A stretch of DNA of 64,000 bases from NCBI RefSeq assembly GCF_003096555.1, contig NZ_QEKM01000001.1, positions 186,001 to 250,000 on the forward strand, in the 5' to 3' direction. The notes below the pieces were generated by a model that saw only the letters and a list, made by a program, of their open reading frames with translations, made no database searches and was not told the DNA's origin. A program made the position numbers and the translations under genes. Origin of the DNA: Simplicispira sp. 125 (lineage in GTDB: Bacteria > Pseudomonadota > Gammaproteobacteria > Burkholderiales > Burkholderiaceae_C). This document shows positions 37,713-46,134 of this stretch, in pieces; the stretch's first letter is position 1, and the number at the start of each line of letters is the position of its first letter.

Positions 37713-38789
37713 ATGTTCCAACGACTGCTTTCCAACGACTTCCCGCGCAGCAAGGTGCTGGCGGTGATTTTGGTGGCCATCTTTCTGGGCCTGGCGTTCG
37801 CGCCCTTTATGTTCCCGGGTGTCAAGGCGCTTTCGGTGGCGGCCAAGGTGCTGATCTTTGTGGTGCTGGTGGCCAGCTTTGACCTGCTGCTGGGTTACAC
37901 CGGCATCGTCAGCTTTGCACACACCATGTTCTTCGGCATTGGTGCCTACGGCATCGCTGTAGCCTCCACGCGGCTGGGCGCCACCTGGACGGCGCTGGGC
38001 GTGGGCATTGGCGGCGCATTGTTGCTGTCGCTATTGCTCTCCTTGGCCGTGGGCTTGTTCTCGCTGCGGGTGCGCGCCATTTTCTTCGCCATGATTACCC
38101 TGGCGGTGGCGGCGGCGTTCCAGACGCTGGCCTCGCAGCTGTCCGAAATCACCGGCGGTGAGGACGGCCTGAGCTTCAAGTTGCCGGCGCTTCTGTCGCC
38201 CTCGTTCGAGTTTGCCGAAGAGCCGTTCCTGGGCGTCTCGCTCGACGGGCGCCTGCTGACCTATTACCTGTTGTTCGTGGTGGCGGTGGCGCTGGTGCTG
38301 GCGCTGCTGCGCATCGTCAACTCGCCGTTTGGCCGGGTGCTGCAGGCCATCCGCGAGAACGAGTTCCGCGCCGAAGCCATCGGCTACCGCGTGGTGGTGT
38401 ACCGCACCACGTCGAGCGTGCTGTCGGCGCTGTTTGCCACGCTCGCGGGCTGCATGCTGGCCATCTGGCTGCGCTACAACGGGCCGGACACGTCGCTCAG
38501 TTTTGAAATCATGATGGACTGCCTGCTCATCGTGGTGATTGGGGGCATGGGCACGATCTACGGCTCGGCCATTGGTGCTGTGCTGTTTCTATTGGCACAA
38601 AGCTATCTGCAGGATTTGCTGCGCCTGGGCAGCGATGCGGCAGCGGGCAGCGTGCCCTGGCTGTCGGCGTTGCTCTCGCCCGACCGCTGGTTGCTGTGGC
38701 TCGGCGTGCTGTTCGTCCTCTCGGTCTATTACTTTCCCACCGGTGTGGTGGGTCGCCTGCGCGCGGCGGCGGCGCGCAAGGCGGGCTGA
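37713..38789 (+). CDS. HAAT ABC transporter permease (LivM-like)
   Basis: 358 residues, about ten helices. LLGYTGIVSFAHTMFFGIGAYG and GRVLQAIRENEFRAEAIGYR are the LivM signatures, and IVVIGGMGTIYGSAIGAVLF the conserved C-terminal loop. Completes the transporter with the LivH-like permease and the two ATPases. The next gene starts 51 bases later. Confidence 0.94.
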   Translation: MFQRLLSNDFPRSKVLAVILVAIFLGLAFAPFMFPGVKALSVAAKVLIFVVLVASFDLLLGYTGIVSFAHTMFFGIGAYGIAVASTRLGATWTALGVGIGGALLLSLLLSLAVGLFSLRVRAIFFAMITLAVAAAFQTLASQLSEITGGEDGLSFKLPALLSPSFEFAEEPFLGVSLDGRLLTYYLLFVVAVALVLALLRIVNSPFGRVLQAIRENEFRAEAIGYRVVVYRTTSSVLSALFATLAGCMLAIWLRYNGPDTSLSFEIMMDCLLIVVIGGMGTIYGSAIGAVLFLLAQSYLQDLLRLGSDAAAGSVPWLSALLSPDRWLLWLGVLFVLSVYYFPTGVVGRLRAAAARKAG

Positions 38790-38839
38790 ATTTCCCCCTG
38801 GTATCCCTGCACAACAAAGCATTCTCTGGAGACAAACGC

Positions 38840-40963
38840 ATGAAACTCGGTATCCGTCCCTTCGTTCCTGCAGCCCTCGCGGCTGCGGTGCTGGCCGCCT
38901 GTGGTGGTAGCGATAACAACGCCAACGTCAACACCAAGCCGGCTTACCTGGGCGCCATCAAGGTGACCACGTATGACGGCAGCACAGACGACCTGCTCAC
39001 CGCTGGTTTGGGCAAAACAGGCCTGGCCGCAGCCGCGGCCCCTGCTTATGCCGACCCGCTCAAGCCCACGGCGGCCGAGCTGCGTCGCACGGTTATCCAC
39101 ACCAGCTACCGCGGCATGCTCGACATGACGGCGGATGGGGGCTACGGCACGCTGTATGGCCCCAATGTGGACGCCAAGGGCGTCGTGACCGCTGGCGAGG
39201 GCAAGGTGCCCGGCACCGAATACATCGCCTTTGCCGACGACGGCAGTGGCCGCCAGAACGTTACGCTGATGGTGCAGGTACCCGCCAGTTTCGACGCGAA
39301 GAAACCCTGCGTGATCACGGCCACGGCCTCGGGCTCGCGCGGTGTCTATGGCGCGATTTCTACGGGGGAATGGGGCCTCAAGCGCGGCTGCGCCGTGGCC
39401 TATTCGGACAAGGGCACGGGCGCGGCGCCGCACGACCTGGAGAACGACACCGTGCCGTTGATCGACGGTACGCGCACCAGCGCTGCGGCGGCGGGCAAGA
39501 ATGCGGCCTTCAACGCCGGTTTGAGCGCCGCGGAACTGGCCGCCTTCAACGCTGCCACGCCCCACCGCTTTGCCTTCAAGCACGCGCACTCGGGCCAGAA
39601 CGCCGAGAAGGATTGGGGCAAGACCACGCTGCAGGCCGTGGAGTTTGCCTATTACGTGTTGAACGAACGCTTTGGTGCGCTGGACAACGGCCAGCGCCTG
39701 AAGTCTCTCACCCCGGCCAACACCATCGTCATAGCGTCCAGCATCTCCAACGGCGGCGGCGCTGCCATCGCCGCAGCCGAACAGGACACGCAGGGCCTCA
39801 TCAGCGGCGTGGCCGTGTCCGAACCCGCCATCGAGATGCCGGCCAACCCCGGCGTGACGGTGCAGCGCGGCGGCGTGGCCCTGGCGGTAACGGGCAAGAC
39901 CCTGGTTGATTTCACCACCTACGCCAATCTTTACCAGTCGTGTGCTGCGCTGGCGCCTTCCATCAGCAGCTCGCCCTATGCGGCGGCCTTTGGTGCGGGC
40001 TTTGCGGGCGCTGCACTGCCGATCGCGCCCAACCGCTGCGCGGCCCTGGTGACCGCAGGTCTGCTCTCGGGCGGTACTGTGGCGGCGCAGGCCGAAGAGT
40101 CCTTGCAAAAGCTGCGCAGCTACGGCTGGGAGCCGGAGTCGAACGACTTGCACGCCTCGCTGGCGGCCTTTGAAGTGGCCCCTGCTGTGGCGGTGACTTT
40201 TGCCAATTCGCTCTCGCGCGCCAGCGTGAAGGACCACCTGTGCGGCTTCAGCTACGCTGCCATCACGTCCACCGGCGCGGTCGGGCCGCTGGCCCCTGCG
40301 GCTCTGGCGGGCATGTTCGCCACAGGCAATGGTGTGCCGCCCAGCAGCGGCGTGCAACTCATCAACAATGCAGGCAAATTTGGCGCAGCACGTGACTTCC
40401 TGTCGTTCAATGCCGCAGGCGTGGCCGACTGGAACACCGCAGGCGCGCTGTGCCTGCGCAATCTGGTCACGGGCACCGACACGGCCGCCAAAAAGCTGCA
40501 GGCGGGCGTCGATGAGACCCGCCGCAACGGCAACCTGCGCGGCAAGCCGACGCTCATCGTGCACGGCCGGGCCGACGCGCTGCTGCCCGTCAGCCACACC
40601 TCGCGCCCCTATGCCGCACTGAACAAGAAGGTCGAAGGCGCGTCCAGCAAGCTCAGCTACCTGGAAGTCACCAACGCCCAGCACTTTGACAGCTTCATTG
40701 GCCTGCCTGCCGTGCTGCCCGGCTACGACACCCGCTACGTGCCACTGCATGTCTACCTGAACCGTGCCCTGGACGCCATGTACGACCACCTTGCCAGCGG
40801 CAAGGCGCTGCCCGCCAGCCAGGTGGTGCGCACCGTGCCACGCGGTGGCCTGCCAGGCAAAGCACCGGCCATCACCGCTGCCAACGTGCCGCCGCTGGCA
40901 ATGGTGCCTGCAGCGGGTGATGCCATTGCCGTCACGGCGGGGGCTATTGCCATCCCGGATTGA
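38840..40963 (+). CDS. Lipoprotein 3-hydroxybutyrate oligomer hydrolase
   Basis: 707 residues. Lipoprotein signal 1-20 with LAAC and acylated Cys21, so probably on the outer membrane or periplasmic side. The whole protein matches the D-(-)-3-hydroxybutyrate oligomer hydrolase family: GEGKVPGTEYIAFADDGSG, SGSRGVYGAISTGEWGLK, IVIASSISNGGGAA (nucleophile Ser in SISNGG) and PTLIVHGRADALLPVSHTSR. It would convert oligomers released by the depolymerase to monomer for uptake. Last of the transporter genes before an alpha/beta hydrolase. Confidence 0.9.
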   Translation: MKLGIRPFVPAALAAAVLAACGGSDNNANVNTKPAYLGAIKVTTYDGSTDDLLTAGLGKTGLAAAAAPAYADPLKPTAAELRRTVIHTSYRGMLDMTADGGYGTLYGPNVDAKGVVTAGEGKVPGTEYIAFADDGSGRQNVTLMVQVPASFDAKKPCVITATASGSRGVYGAISTGEWGLKRGCAVAYSDKGTGAAPHDLENDTVPLIDGTRTSAAAAGKNAAFNAGLSAAELAAFNAATPHRFAFKHAHSGQNAEKDWGKTTLQAVEFAYYVLNERFGALDNGQRLKSLTPANTIVIASSISNGGGAAIAAAEQDTQGLISGVAVSEPAIEMPANPGVTVQRGGVALAVTGKTLVDFTTYANLYQSCAALAPSISSSPYAAAFGAGFAGAALPIAPNRCAALVTAGLLSGGTVAAQAEESLQKLRSYGWEPESNDLHASLAAFEVAPAVAVTFANSLSRASVKDHLCGFSYAAITSTGAVGPLAPAALAGMFATGNGVPPSSGVQLINNAGKFGAARDFLSFNAAGVADWNTAGALCLRNLVTGTDTAAKKLQAGVDETRRNGNLRGKPTLIVHGRADALLPVSHTSRPYAALNKKVEGASSKLSYLEVTNAQHFDSFIGLPAVLPGYDTRYVPLHVYLNRALDAMYDHLASGKALPASQVVRTVPRGGLPGKAPAITAANVPPLAMVPAAGDAIAVTAGAIAIPD

Positions 40964-40979
40964 CGGGGGCCACCCGAAG

Positions 40980-41001
40980 GGCGCGGCCCATGGGCCGCGC
41001 C
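40980..41001. repeat. 22-bp perfect palindrome between the oligomer hydrolase and alpha/beta hydrolase genes
   Basis: GGCGCGGCCCA followed directly by TGGGCCGCGCC, 11-bp arms with no spacer, 17 bases after the stop codon and 34 before the next ATG. No T-run follows. Possible mRNA hairpin. Confidence 0.6.
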
Positions 41002-41034
41002 AATGCCTTCCCATGCTTCACCAGACCACGCACC

Positions 41035-41910
41035 ATGTCTCCCACCTCTTGCTACGCTACCTGTGCCGGTTATGAAATCCACTACACCGAGTGGGGTGCG
41101 CCCGATGCCCCCGTGGTGATTGCCTGGCACGGCCTGGCGCGCACCGGGCGCGACATGGACGACCTGGCCGCGCACCTGGCGCCGCGCTACCGCGTGATCT
41201 GCCCCGACACCATCGGGCGCGGGCTGAGCCAGTGGAGCCGCCAACCGGCGCAGGACTATCAGCTTTCGTTCTATGCGCGCGTTGCGGCGTCGCTGTTTGA
41301 GCAACTGGCCATCGACAAGGCCCACTGGATCGGTACCTCCATGGGGGGCGCGATTGGCACGGTGTGCGCGTCCGGCCTGTTCGAGCCTGCACTGCGGGGG
41401 CGCATTGCCAGCCTGCTGCTCAACGACAACGCCCCGCAGCTGGCCGATGCCGCGCTGCAGCGCATCAAGGCCTATGCGGGGCAGCCTCCGGTGTTTGACA
41501 CCGTGGCGGAGCTGGAAGCCTTTTTTCGGCAGGTGTACCGGCCCTATGGCTGGCTGAGCGACGCCCAGTGGCGCCGCCTGACAGAGACCTCCACCCGCCG
41601 CTTGCCCGATGGGCGCGTCACGCCGCACTACGACCCGGCCATGGTGCAGCAGTTCACGCAGCATGCAAACGATTACCTGATCTGGGACCACTACGACCAG
41701 CTGGACATTCCGGTGCTGTGCCTGCGCGGCGTCGATTCCGACCTGGTGTTGCCCGAAACCACGGTCGAAATGATGCAGCGTGGCCCGGCGCTGCGCGGCC
41801 TGGCGCAGGTGGTTGAGGTGGCCGGTTGCGGCCATGCCCCGGCGCTGAATGTGCCGGAGCACTACGCGCTGGTGGATCGCTTTCTGGACCAGGCAGAGCG
41901 CAGCGCCTGA
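41035..41910 (+). CDS. Alpha/beta hydrolase
   Basis: A 291-residue cytoplasmic alpha/beta hydrolase. The nucleophile elbow is GTSMGG in the segment [14 protein letters not shown], the oxyanion region is [14 protein letters not shown], and the catalytic Asp/His are likely in [11 protein letters not shown] and GCGHAPALN. Given its place after the oligomer hydrolase it may cut imported 3-hydroxybutyrate oligomers inside the cell, but the family is broad and this is inference. The start [10 protein letters not shown] is after the palindrome. Confidence 0.82.
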   Translation: MSPTSCYATCAGYEIHYTEWGAPDAPVVIAWHGLARTGRDMDDLAAHLAPRYRVICPDTIGRGLSQWSRQPAQDYQLSFYARVAASLFEQLAIDKAHWIGTSMGGAIGTVCASGLFEPALRGRIASLLLNDNAPQLADAALQRIKAYAGQPPVFDTVAELEAFFRQVYRPYGWLSDAQWRRLTETSTRRLPDGRVTPHYDPAMVQQFTQHANDYLIWDHYDQLDIPVLCLRGVDSDLVLPETTVEMMQRGPALRGLAQVVEVAGCGHAPALNVPEHYALVDRFLDQAERSA

Positions 41911-41938
41911 CGGCCAGACCGAGCCAAGGAAAACGCCC

Positions 41939-43411
41939 ATGCACAAAGACTTGAAGCGGCTTGCTCTGATGGTCCTGGTTTTGTGGGCGCTGGCGGTTGC
42001 CTTGGCCCTGGCATTGCTGGCGGGATGGGGGCAGGCGAAGGTGCTGGGCCTGGTGGGCCTGGTTTTGGCCAGTCTGGCCGGGGCTGTGGGTCTGCATGGT
42101 GCACGGCGCTTGGTGCGCGGGCTGGCGCTCGTGCAGGGCTCGGTCGAGCGGTTGTTGCAAGGGCGTCTGGATGAGCCCCTGCCGGTGCAGACGCGCGGCG
42201 GCATGGCCTTGCTGCAGCAAGGCCTGGCCGATCTGGGAGAGCAGATTTTTCAGGTGGTGGTCAAGGTGCGCCTGGGCACCACGGCGATTGCCACTTCCTC
42301 GGGCTTCGTGGCCGGGGATAACAGCGCACTTTCGCAGCGCACGGGCGCACAGGCCGCCGCGTTGGAGCAGACCGCTTCGTCCATGGAGCAGCTCACCGCC
42401 ACGGTGCGCCAGAATGCCGACAACGCTCGCCAGGCCCACGGTCTGGTGAGAGCGGCGTCCGCTGCTGCCCGCCAGGGCGGGCAGGTAGTGGGGGATGTAG
42501 TGCAGACCATGGCGGCCATCCGTGCCAGCTCACGCCGCATTGCCGACATTACGGGCGTGATCGACGGCATTGCTTTTCAGACCAATATTCTGGCCCTCAA
42601 TGCTGCCGTGGAGGCGGCCCGTGCCGGAGAGCAGGGCCGTGGCTTTGCCGTGGTGGCGGGAGAGGTGCGCGCGCTGGCCCAACGGGCCGCCACGGCTGCG
42701 CACGAGATCAAACAGCTCATTGGCGAGTCCGTGGCGCGCATCGAGAGCGGCAACCAGCTGGCCGAACAGGCGGGGGCGTCCATGGCGGGCATGGTGGAGC
42801 AGGTGCAGGATGTGGCCCGCATCATGGGAGAGATCGTCAATGCCAGCGAGGAGCAGAGCGCGGGATTGGAAGAAGTCAACCGCGCCTTCCTGCAGATCGA
42901 TGAGGCGACCCAGCAGAACGTGACGCTGGTGGCTGCCGCGACCCAGACAGCGAGCAGCCTGCAGGCGCAGGCGCTGCAGCTGTCCGAGGCGGTGGGTGCC
43001 TGGGAACTGGGCGCCCGTGAGTTCGGCAACGTCGAACAGGCCCGGGCGCTGGCCGAGGTCGGAGCGCAGTTTGTGCGAACACACGGTGTCGAGCGTGGCA
43101 AGCAGGAAATCAATAACCCGCAGGGTCGGTTTGTGGACCGCGACCTGTACCTCGGGATGTGCGATGGCAGCGGCACCATCGTGGCCAACGGCGGCAATCC
43201 ACGGGTGATTGGCGTCGATGGCACCCAGGTAAAGGATGTGCAGGGCCGTTACTTTGTGCGCGAGATCATGAAATTGGGACAGAACCCCGGCACGGGATGG
43301 GTGGACTACCAGTGGCAGCACCCGCTGACGCGTGCAACCATGACCAAGTCGGCCTATGTGCAGGCCGTGGGCGTCGATGGCCTGGTGATCTCCTGCGGTT
43401 TCTACAAATAG
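41939..43411 (+). CDS. Methyl-accepting chemotaxis protein with C-terminal Cache-like domain
   Basis: 490 residues. Two adjacent N-terminal hydrophobic segments (about 8-28 and 33-50) leave almost no periplasmic loop. The signalling domain follows, with the conserved hairpin tip [20 protein letters not shown] and flanking methylation helices. After it, residues about 365-490 form a Cache-like domain ([40 protein letters not shown]). The sensor is thus cytoplasmic and after the signalling domain. Located at the end of the polyester/transport cluster, it may guide the cell to the imported compound. Confidence 0.87.
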   Translation: MHKDLKRLALMVLVLWALAVALALALLAGWGQAKVLGLVGLVLASLAGAVGLHGARRLVRGLALVQGSVERLLQGRLDEPLPVQTRGGMALLQQGLADLGEQIFQVVVKVRLGTTAIATSSGFVAGDNSALSQRTGAQAAALEQTASSMEQLTATVRQNADNARQAHGLVRAASAAARQGGQVVGDVVQTMAAIRASSRRIADITGVIDGIAFQTNILALNAAVEAARAGEQGRGFAVVAGEVRALAQRAATAAHEIKQLIGESVARIESGNQLAEQAGASMAGMVEQVQDVARIMGEIVNASEEQSAGLEEVNRAFLQIDEATQQNVTLVAAATQTASSLQAQALQLSEAVGAWELGAREFGNVEQARALAEVGAQFVRTHGVERGKQEINNPQGRFVDRDLYLGMCDGSGTIVANGGNPRVIGVDGTQVKDVQGRYFVREIMKLGQNPGTGWVDYQWQHPLTRATMTKSAYVQAVGVDGLVISCGFYK

Positions 43412-43415
43412 GGTT

Positions 43416-44540
43416 TCAGCGCCGGAACCGCTCTCCGTTGAAGTAAGTCAGCTCGACAAAATCGGTGCCGCTGTGGTCGTTCGGGCCGTAGCGCACCTCG
43501 AAGCCGCCCATGTCGTAGGGGCGCATCGAGTGCATGGCTTCTACGAGTTTCTCGCGCGTGCCATTGCGGCCTGCACGGCGCAGGGCTTCGAGCAGGATGC
43601 GGGCATTCACATAGCCTTCCAGCGACGAATAACCCACTTCGACGCCACCGAGTTTCTTGATCGCTTCCTGGTAGGCCCGCACCACGGGAATGGACGGGTT
43701 GCTGGGGTTGGGCACCACCTGCGCCACAGTGATGCCGGTGGCCGCCTCGCCCAGCGCTGCCAGCAGCGGGCGCGAGCCCAGGAACGAGATCGAGAAGGCC
43801 GGGGCCTTCCAGCGCAGGCGCAAGCCTTTGTAGAACGGAATGCCGCTGGCGCCAATGGCCAGCGAAATCACGGCGGTAGGCTGCCATTGCACGATTTCAT
43901 CGATGCCCTTGGCGACGCCTTCGGGGGTTTCTGCAATGAGAAAGGCCTTCCAGTCGGTGTTTTTGTGCTCGCGCGCTGCAGCCTCGAAGGCGGCCAGCGT
44001 GGCTTTGCCAAAGGGGTTGTCGAAATAAGCCACGGCGCACTTGGTAAAGCCCGTGGAGCCCAGCTGGCGCACGATCTTGTTCAGCTCCTGTCCGTAGGTC
44101 GCGCGGGTATGGAACACCAGCGGGTTGTAGGGGCGCAGCGCGTCTGAGCCGGTGGCGGGGGCAATCAGCGGCACCTTGGCCTGCTCCAGCACTTTGAGTG
44201 CACCCATCACGCTGGTGGTGCCGCCACAGGCAAACATGCTGAAAACCTGGTTCTTCTGGACCAGTTGCAGGGTGTTGGCGGCGGCCTTTTCAGGCGAGCC
44301 ACCATCATCGAGGCTGTTGAATTCAACGACCCGGCCCTCAATGCCGCCCTTATCGTTGACCTCCTTGAAGGCGGCGGCGATGCCCTTGTTCATCTCCACG
44401 AACGGAAAGGCCAGAGGGCCCGTCAGCGCGGCCGTCTGGCCAATGCGCCAAGGCTCGGATTGGGCACGCACCCAGGCCGGAGCGCCCAGGGCGGCAACGG
44501 CGGCAGTGGTCTGGAGAACGTGGCGGCGGGTGGTGGACAT
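43416..44540 (-). CDS. Periplasmic substrate-binding protein (Liv-type), Tat-type signal
   Basis: 374 residues. MSTTRRHVLQTTAAVAALG has a twin-arginine-like motif followed by a hydrophobic stretch and cleavage near VRAQ. The mature protein EPWRIGQTAALTGPLAFPF is a type I binding protein of the branched-chain amino acid/aromatic compound type, clearly different from the two upstream paralogues. No transporter genes are on its strand here. It ends four bases from the convergent chemoreceptor gene; it could supply the same transporter or another. Confidence 0.87.
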   Translation of the reverse strand: MSTTRRHVLQTTAAVAALGAPAWVRAQSEPWRIGQTAALTGPLAFPFVEMNKGIAAAFKEVNDKGGIEGRVVEFNSLDDGGSPEKAAANTLQLVQKNQVFSMFACGGTTSVMGALKVLEQAKVPLIAPATGSDALRPYNPLVFHTRATYGQELNKIVRQLGSTGFTKCAVAYFDNPFGKATLAAFEAAAREHKNTDWKAFLIAETPEGVAKGIDEIVQWQPTAVISLAIGASGIPFYKGLRLRWKAPAFSISFLGSRPLLAALGEAATGITVAQVVPNPSNPSIPVVRAYQEAIKKLGGVEVGYSSLEGYVNARILLEALRRAGRNGTREKLVEAMHSMRPYDMGGFEVRYGPNDHSGTDFVELTYFNGERFRR

Positions 44541-44749
44541 GGGCAGGGTCTCGGTAAGTTGGAGGACGGGAGGCAGGGGATGCCCGGCGTGTGCGCCAGG
44601 AAGTATCTGTCTGTCACAGGACGCGCCGCGTTCAGGCAAACCCGCATGCAGGGCTAGATTCGTCACAACGGTGACACCGCAGGATACGTCTGGATACCCG
44701 CTGGTTTTTAGGGCGGCGGCTCTTGTTACCAGTGCAGCAGCCTCTTTGT

Positions 44750-44818
44750 TTGCTATGTAAATAATAGCTTTTAACGCTCTCCAGGTAAGCGCTAGAGCCA
44801 CTTTTTAGTGAAAATTTA
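44750..44818. repeat. Dispersed palindromic repeat, copy 5
   Basis: AATAGCTTTTAACGCTCTCC then AGGTAAGCGCTAGAGCC; ends two bases from the glycerate kinase stop codon. The left half-site is imperfect (AACGCT). The rest of the 280-base gap before the binding-protein gene holds a small palindrome, GTCAC-AACG-GTGAC (44662-44675), and nothing else I can name. Confidence 0.65.
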
Positions 44819-44820
44819 CG

Positions 44821-46134
44821 CTAGGCGACGTAGAGCGCCCGGAAATCGTTCACATTGGTGAAGGTGGGGCCCGTCACCAGCAAATCGCCCAGCGTCGCAA
44901 AAAAACCGTAGGCATCGTGGCGGTCAAGGTGGGCGGCGGGGCTGATGCCCTGTGCGTGGGCGCGGGCCAAAGTGTCTGGGCAGATGAGTGCCCCGGCGTT
45001 GTCTTCCACGCCATCGATGCCGTCGGTATCGGCCGCCAGGCCATACACGCCGGGGGCGCCCTGCAGCGCCACCGCGCAGGCCAGCAAAAATTCGCTGGCG
45101 CGGCCGCCCCGGCCAGGCTGGGCAGCGCCGGGAGGGGGCAGGGTAACGGTGGTTTCGCCGCCCGAGAGGATGACGCAGGGCCGTGCAAACGGCTGGCCGT
45201 GCCGCGCCACCTGGCGGGCCAGGGCGGCGTGCACCTTCGCTACTTCGCGGCTCTCGCCTTCGATGGCATCGGACAGGATATAAGCCGCGACACCTTGCGA
45301 ACGTGCCTGTGCGGCAGCGGCCTCCAGGCTTTGTTGCGGCGTGGCGACCATGTGCATGGCGTGGTTTGCAAAAAGTGCGTCGCCGGGTTTGGGTGTTTCA
45401 AACGCGCCGCTGCGCAGCCCGGCCAGGGCGGCCGGAGGCAGGGCGATGCGGTAGCGCTCGCAAATCGCCAAGGCCTGCGCGCAGGTCGTGGGGTCGGGCA
45501 CGGTGGGTCCGCTGGCGATCACGGCCGGGTCGTCGCCGGGGACGTCGCTGATGAGCAGCGTGACCATGCGTGCCGGTGCGGCGAGCTGCGCCAGGCGCCC
45601 ACCCTTGATGGCCGAGAGGTGCTTGCGCACACAGTTCATCTCGTCAATGGCGGCGCCGCTGCGCAGCAGGGCTTGGTGGATGGCCTGTTTGTCGGCCAGC
45701 GCCAGGCCTTCGGCGGGTTGTGACAGCAGCGCAGAGCCCCCGCCGGAAACCAGGGCAATCACCAGGTCGCCCGCACCCAGGCCCTGCAGCAGCGCGGCCA
45801 TGCGCTGGGCCGCGCGTTGGCCTGCGGCGTCGGGTACGGGGTGGGCTGCCTCCACCACTTCAATGCGGCCGGGTGCGCTGCGGTAGGCGGTGGGCACATG
45901 GCCGTAGCGGGTGACCACCAGGCCGCTCAGGCGTGCCTGCGGCGGCCACAGGGCATCGAGTGCCGCGGCCATGGCGCCGCTGGCCTTGCCTGCGCCGATG
46001 ACCACGGTGCGCCCGGTCGGCGGCGGTGGCAGAAAGGGTGCCAGGGTGTGTGCGGGCTGCGCACGCGCCACGGCGGCGGCGAACAGCCCGCGCAGAAAGG
46101 CCTGGGGGTCCTGCGCGGGTGTTGCGGTGGTCAT
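44821..46134 (-). CDS. Glycerate 2-kinase / hydroxypyruvate reductase family (TtuD/GckA)
   Basis: 437 residues of the MOFRL/DUF4147 family. GRTVVIGAGKASGAMAAAL, LVIALVSGGGSALLSQP, MNCVRKHLSAIKGGRLA and CVILSGGETTVTLPPPG are the family motifs. It phosphorylates D-glycerate to 2-phosphoglycerate, feeding glyoxylate or tartrate products into glycolysis. Its start overlaps the stop of the Lon-like gene as TCAT. Older databases call it hydroxypyruvate reductase. Confidence 0.9.
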   Translation of the reverse strand: MTTATPAQDPQAFLRGLFAAAVARAQPAHTLAPFLPPPPTGRTVVIGAGKASGAMAAALDALWPPQARLSGLVVTRYGHVPTAYRSAPGRIEVVEAAHPVPDAAGQRAAQRMAALLQGLGAGDLVIALVSGGGSALLSQPAEGLALADKQAIHQALLRSGAAIDEMNCVRKHLSAIKGGRLAQLAAPARMVTLLISDVPGDDPAVIASGPTVPDPTTCAQALAICERYRIALPPAALAGLRSGAFETPKPGDALFANHAMHMVATPQQSLEAAAAQARSQGVAAYILSDAIEGESREVAKVHAALARQVARHGQPFARPCVILSGGETTVTLPPPGAAQPGRGGRASEFLLACAVALQGAPGVYGLAADTDGIDGVEDNAGALICPDTLARAHAQGISPAAHLDRHDAYGFFATLGDLLVTGPTFTNVNDFRALYVA

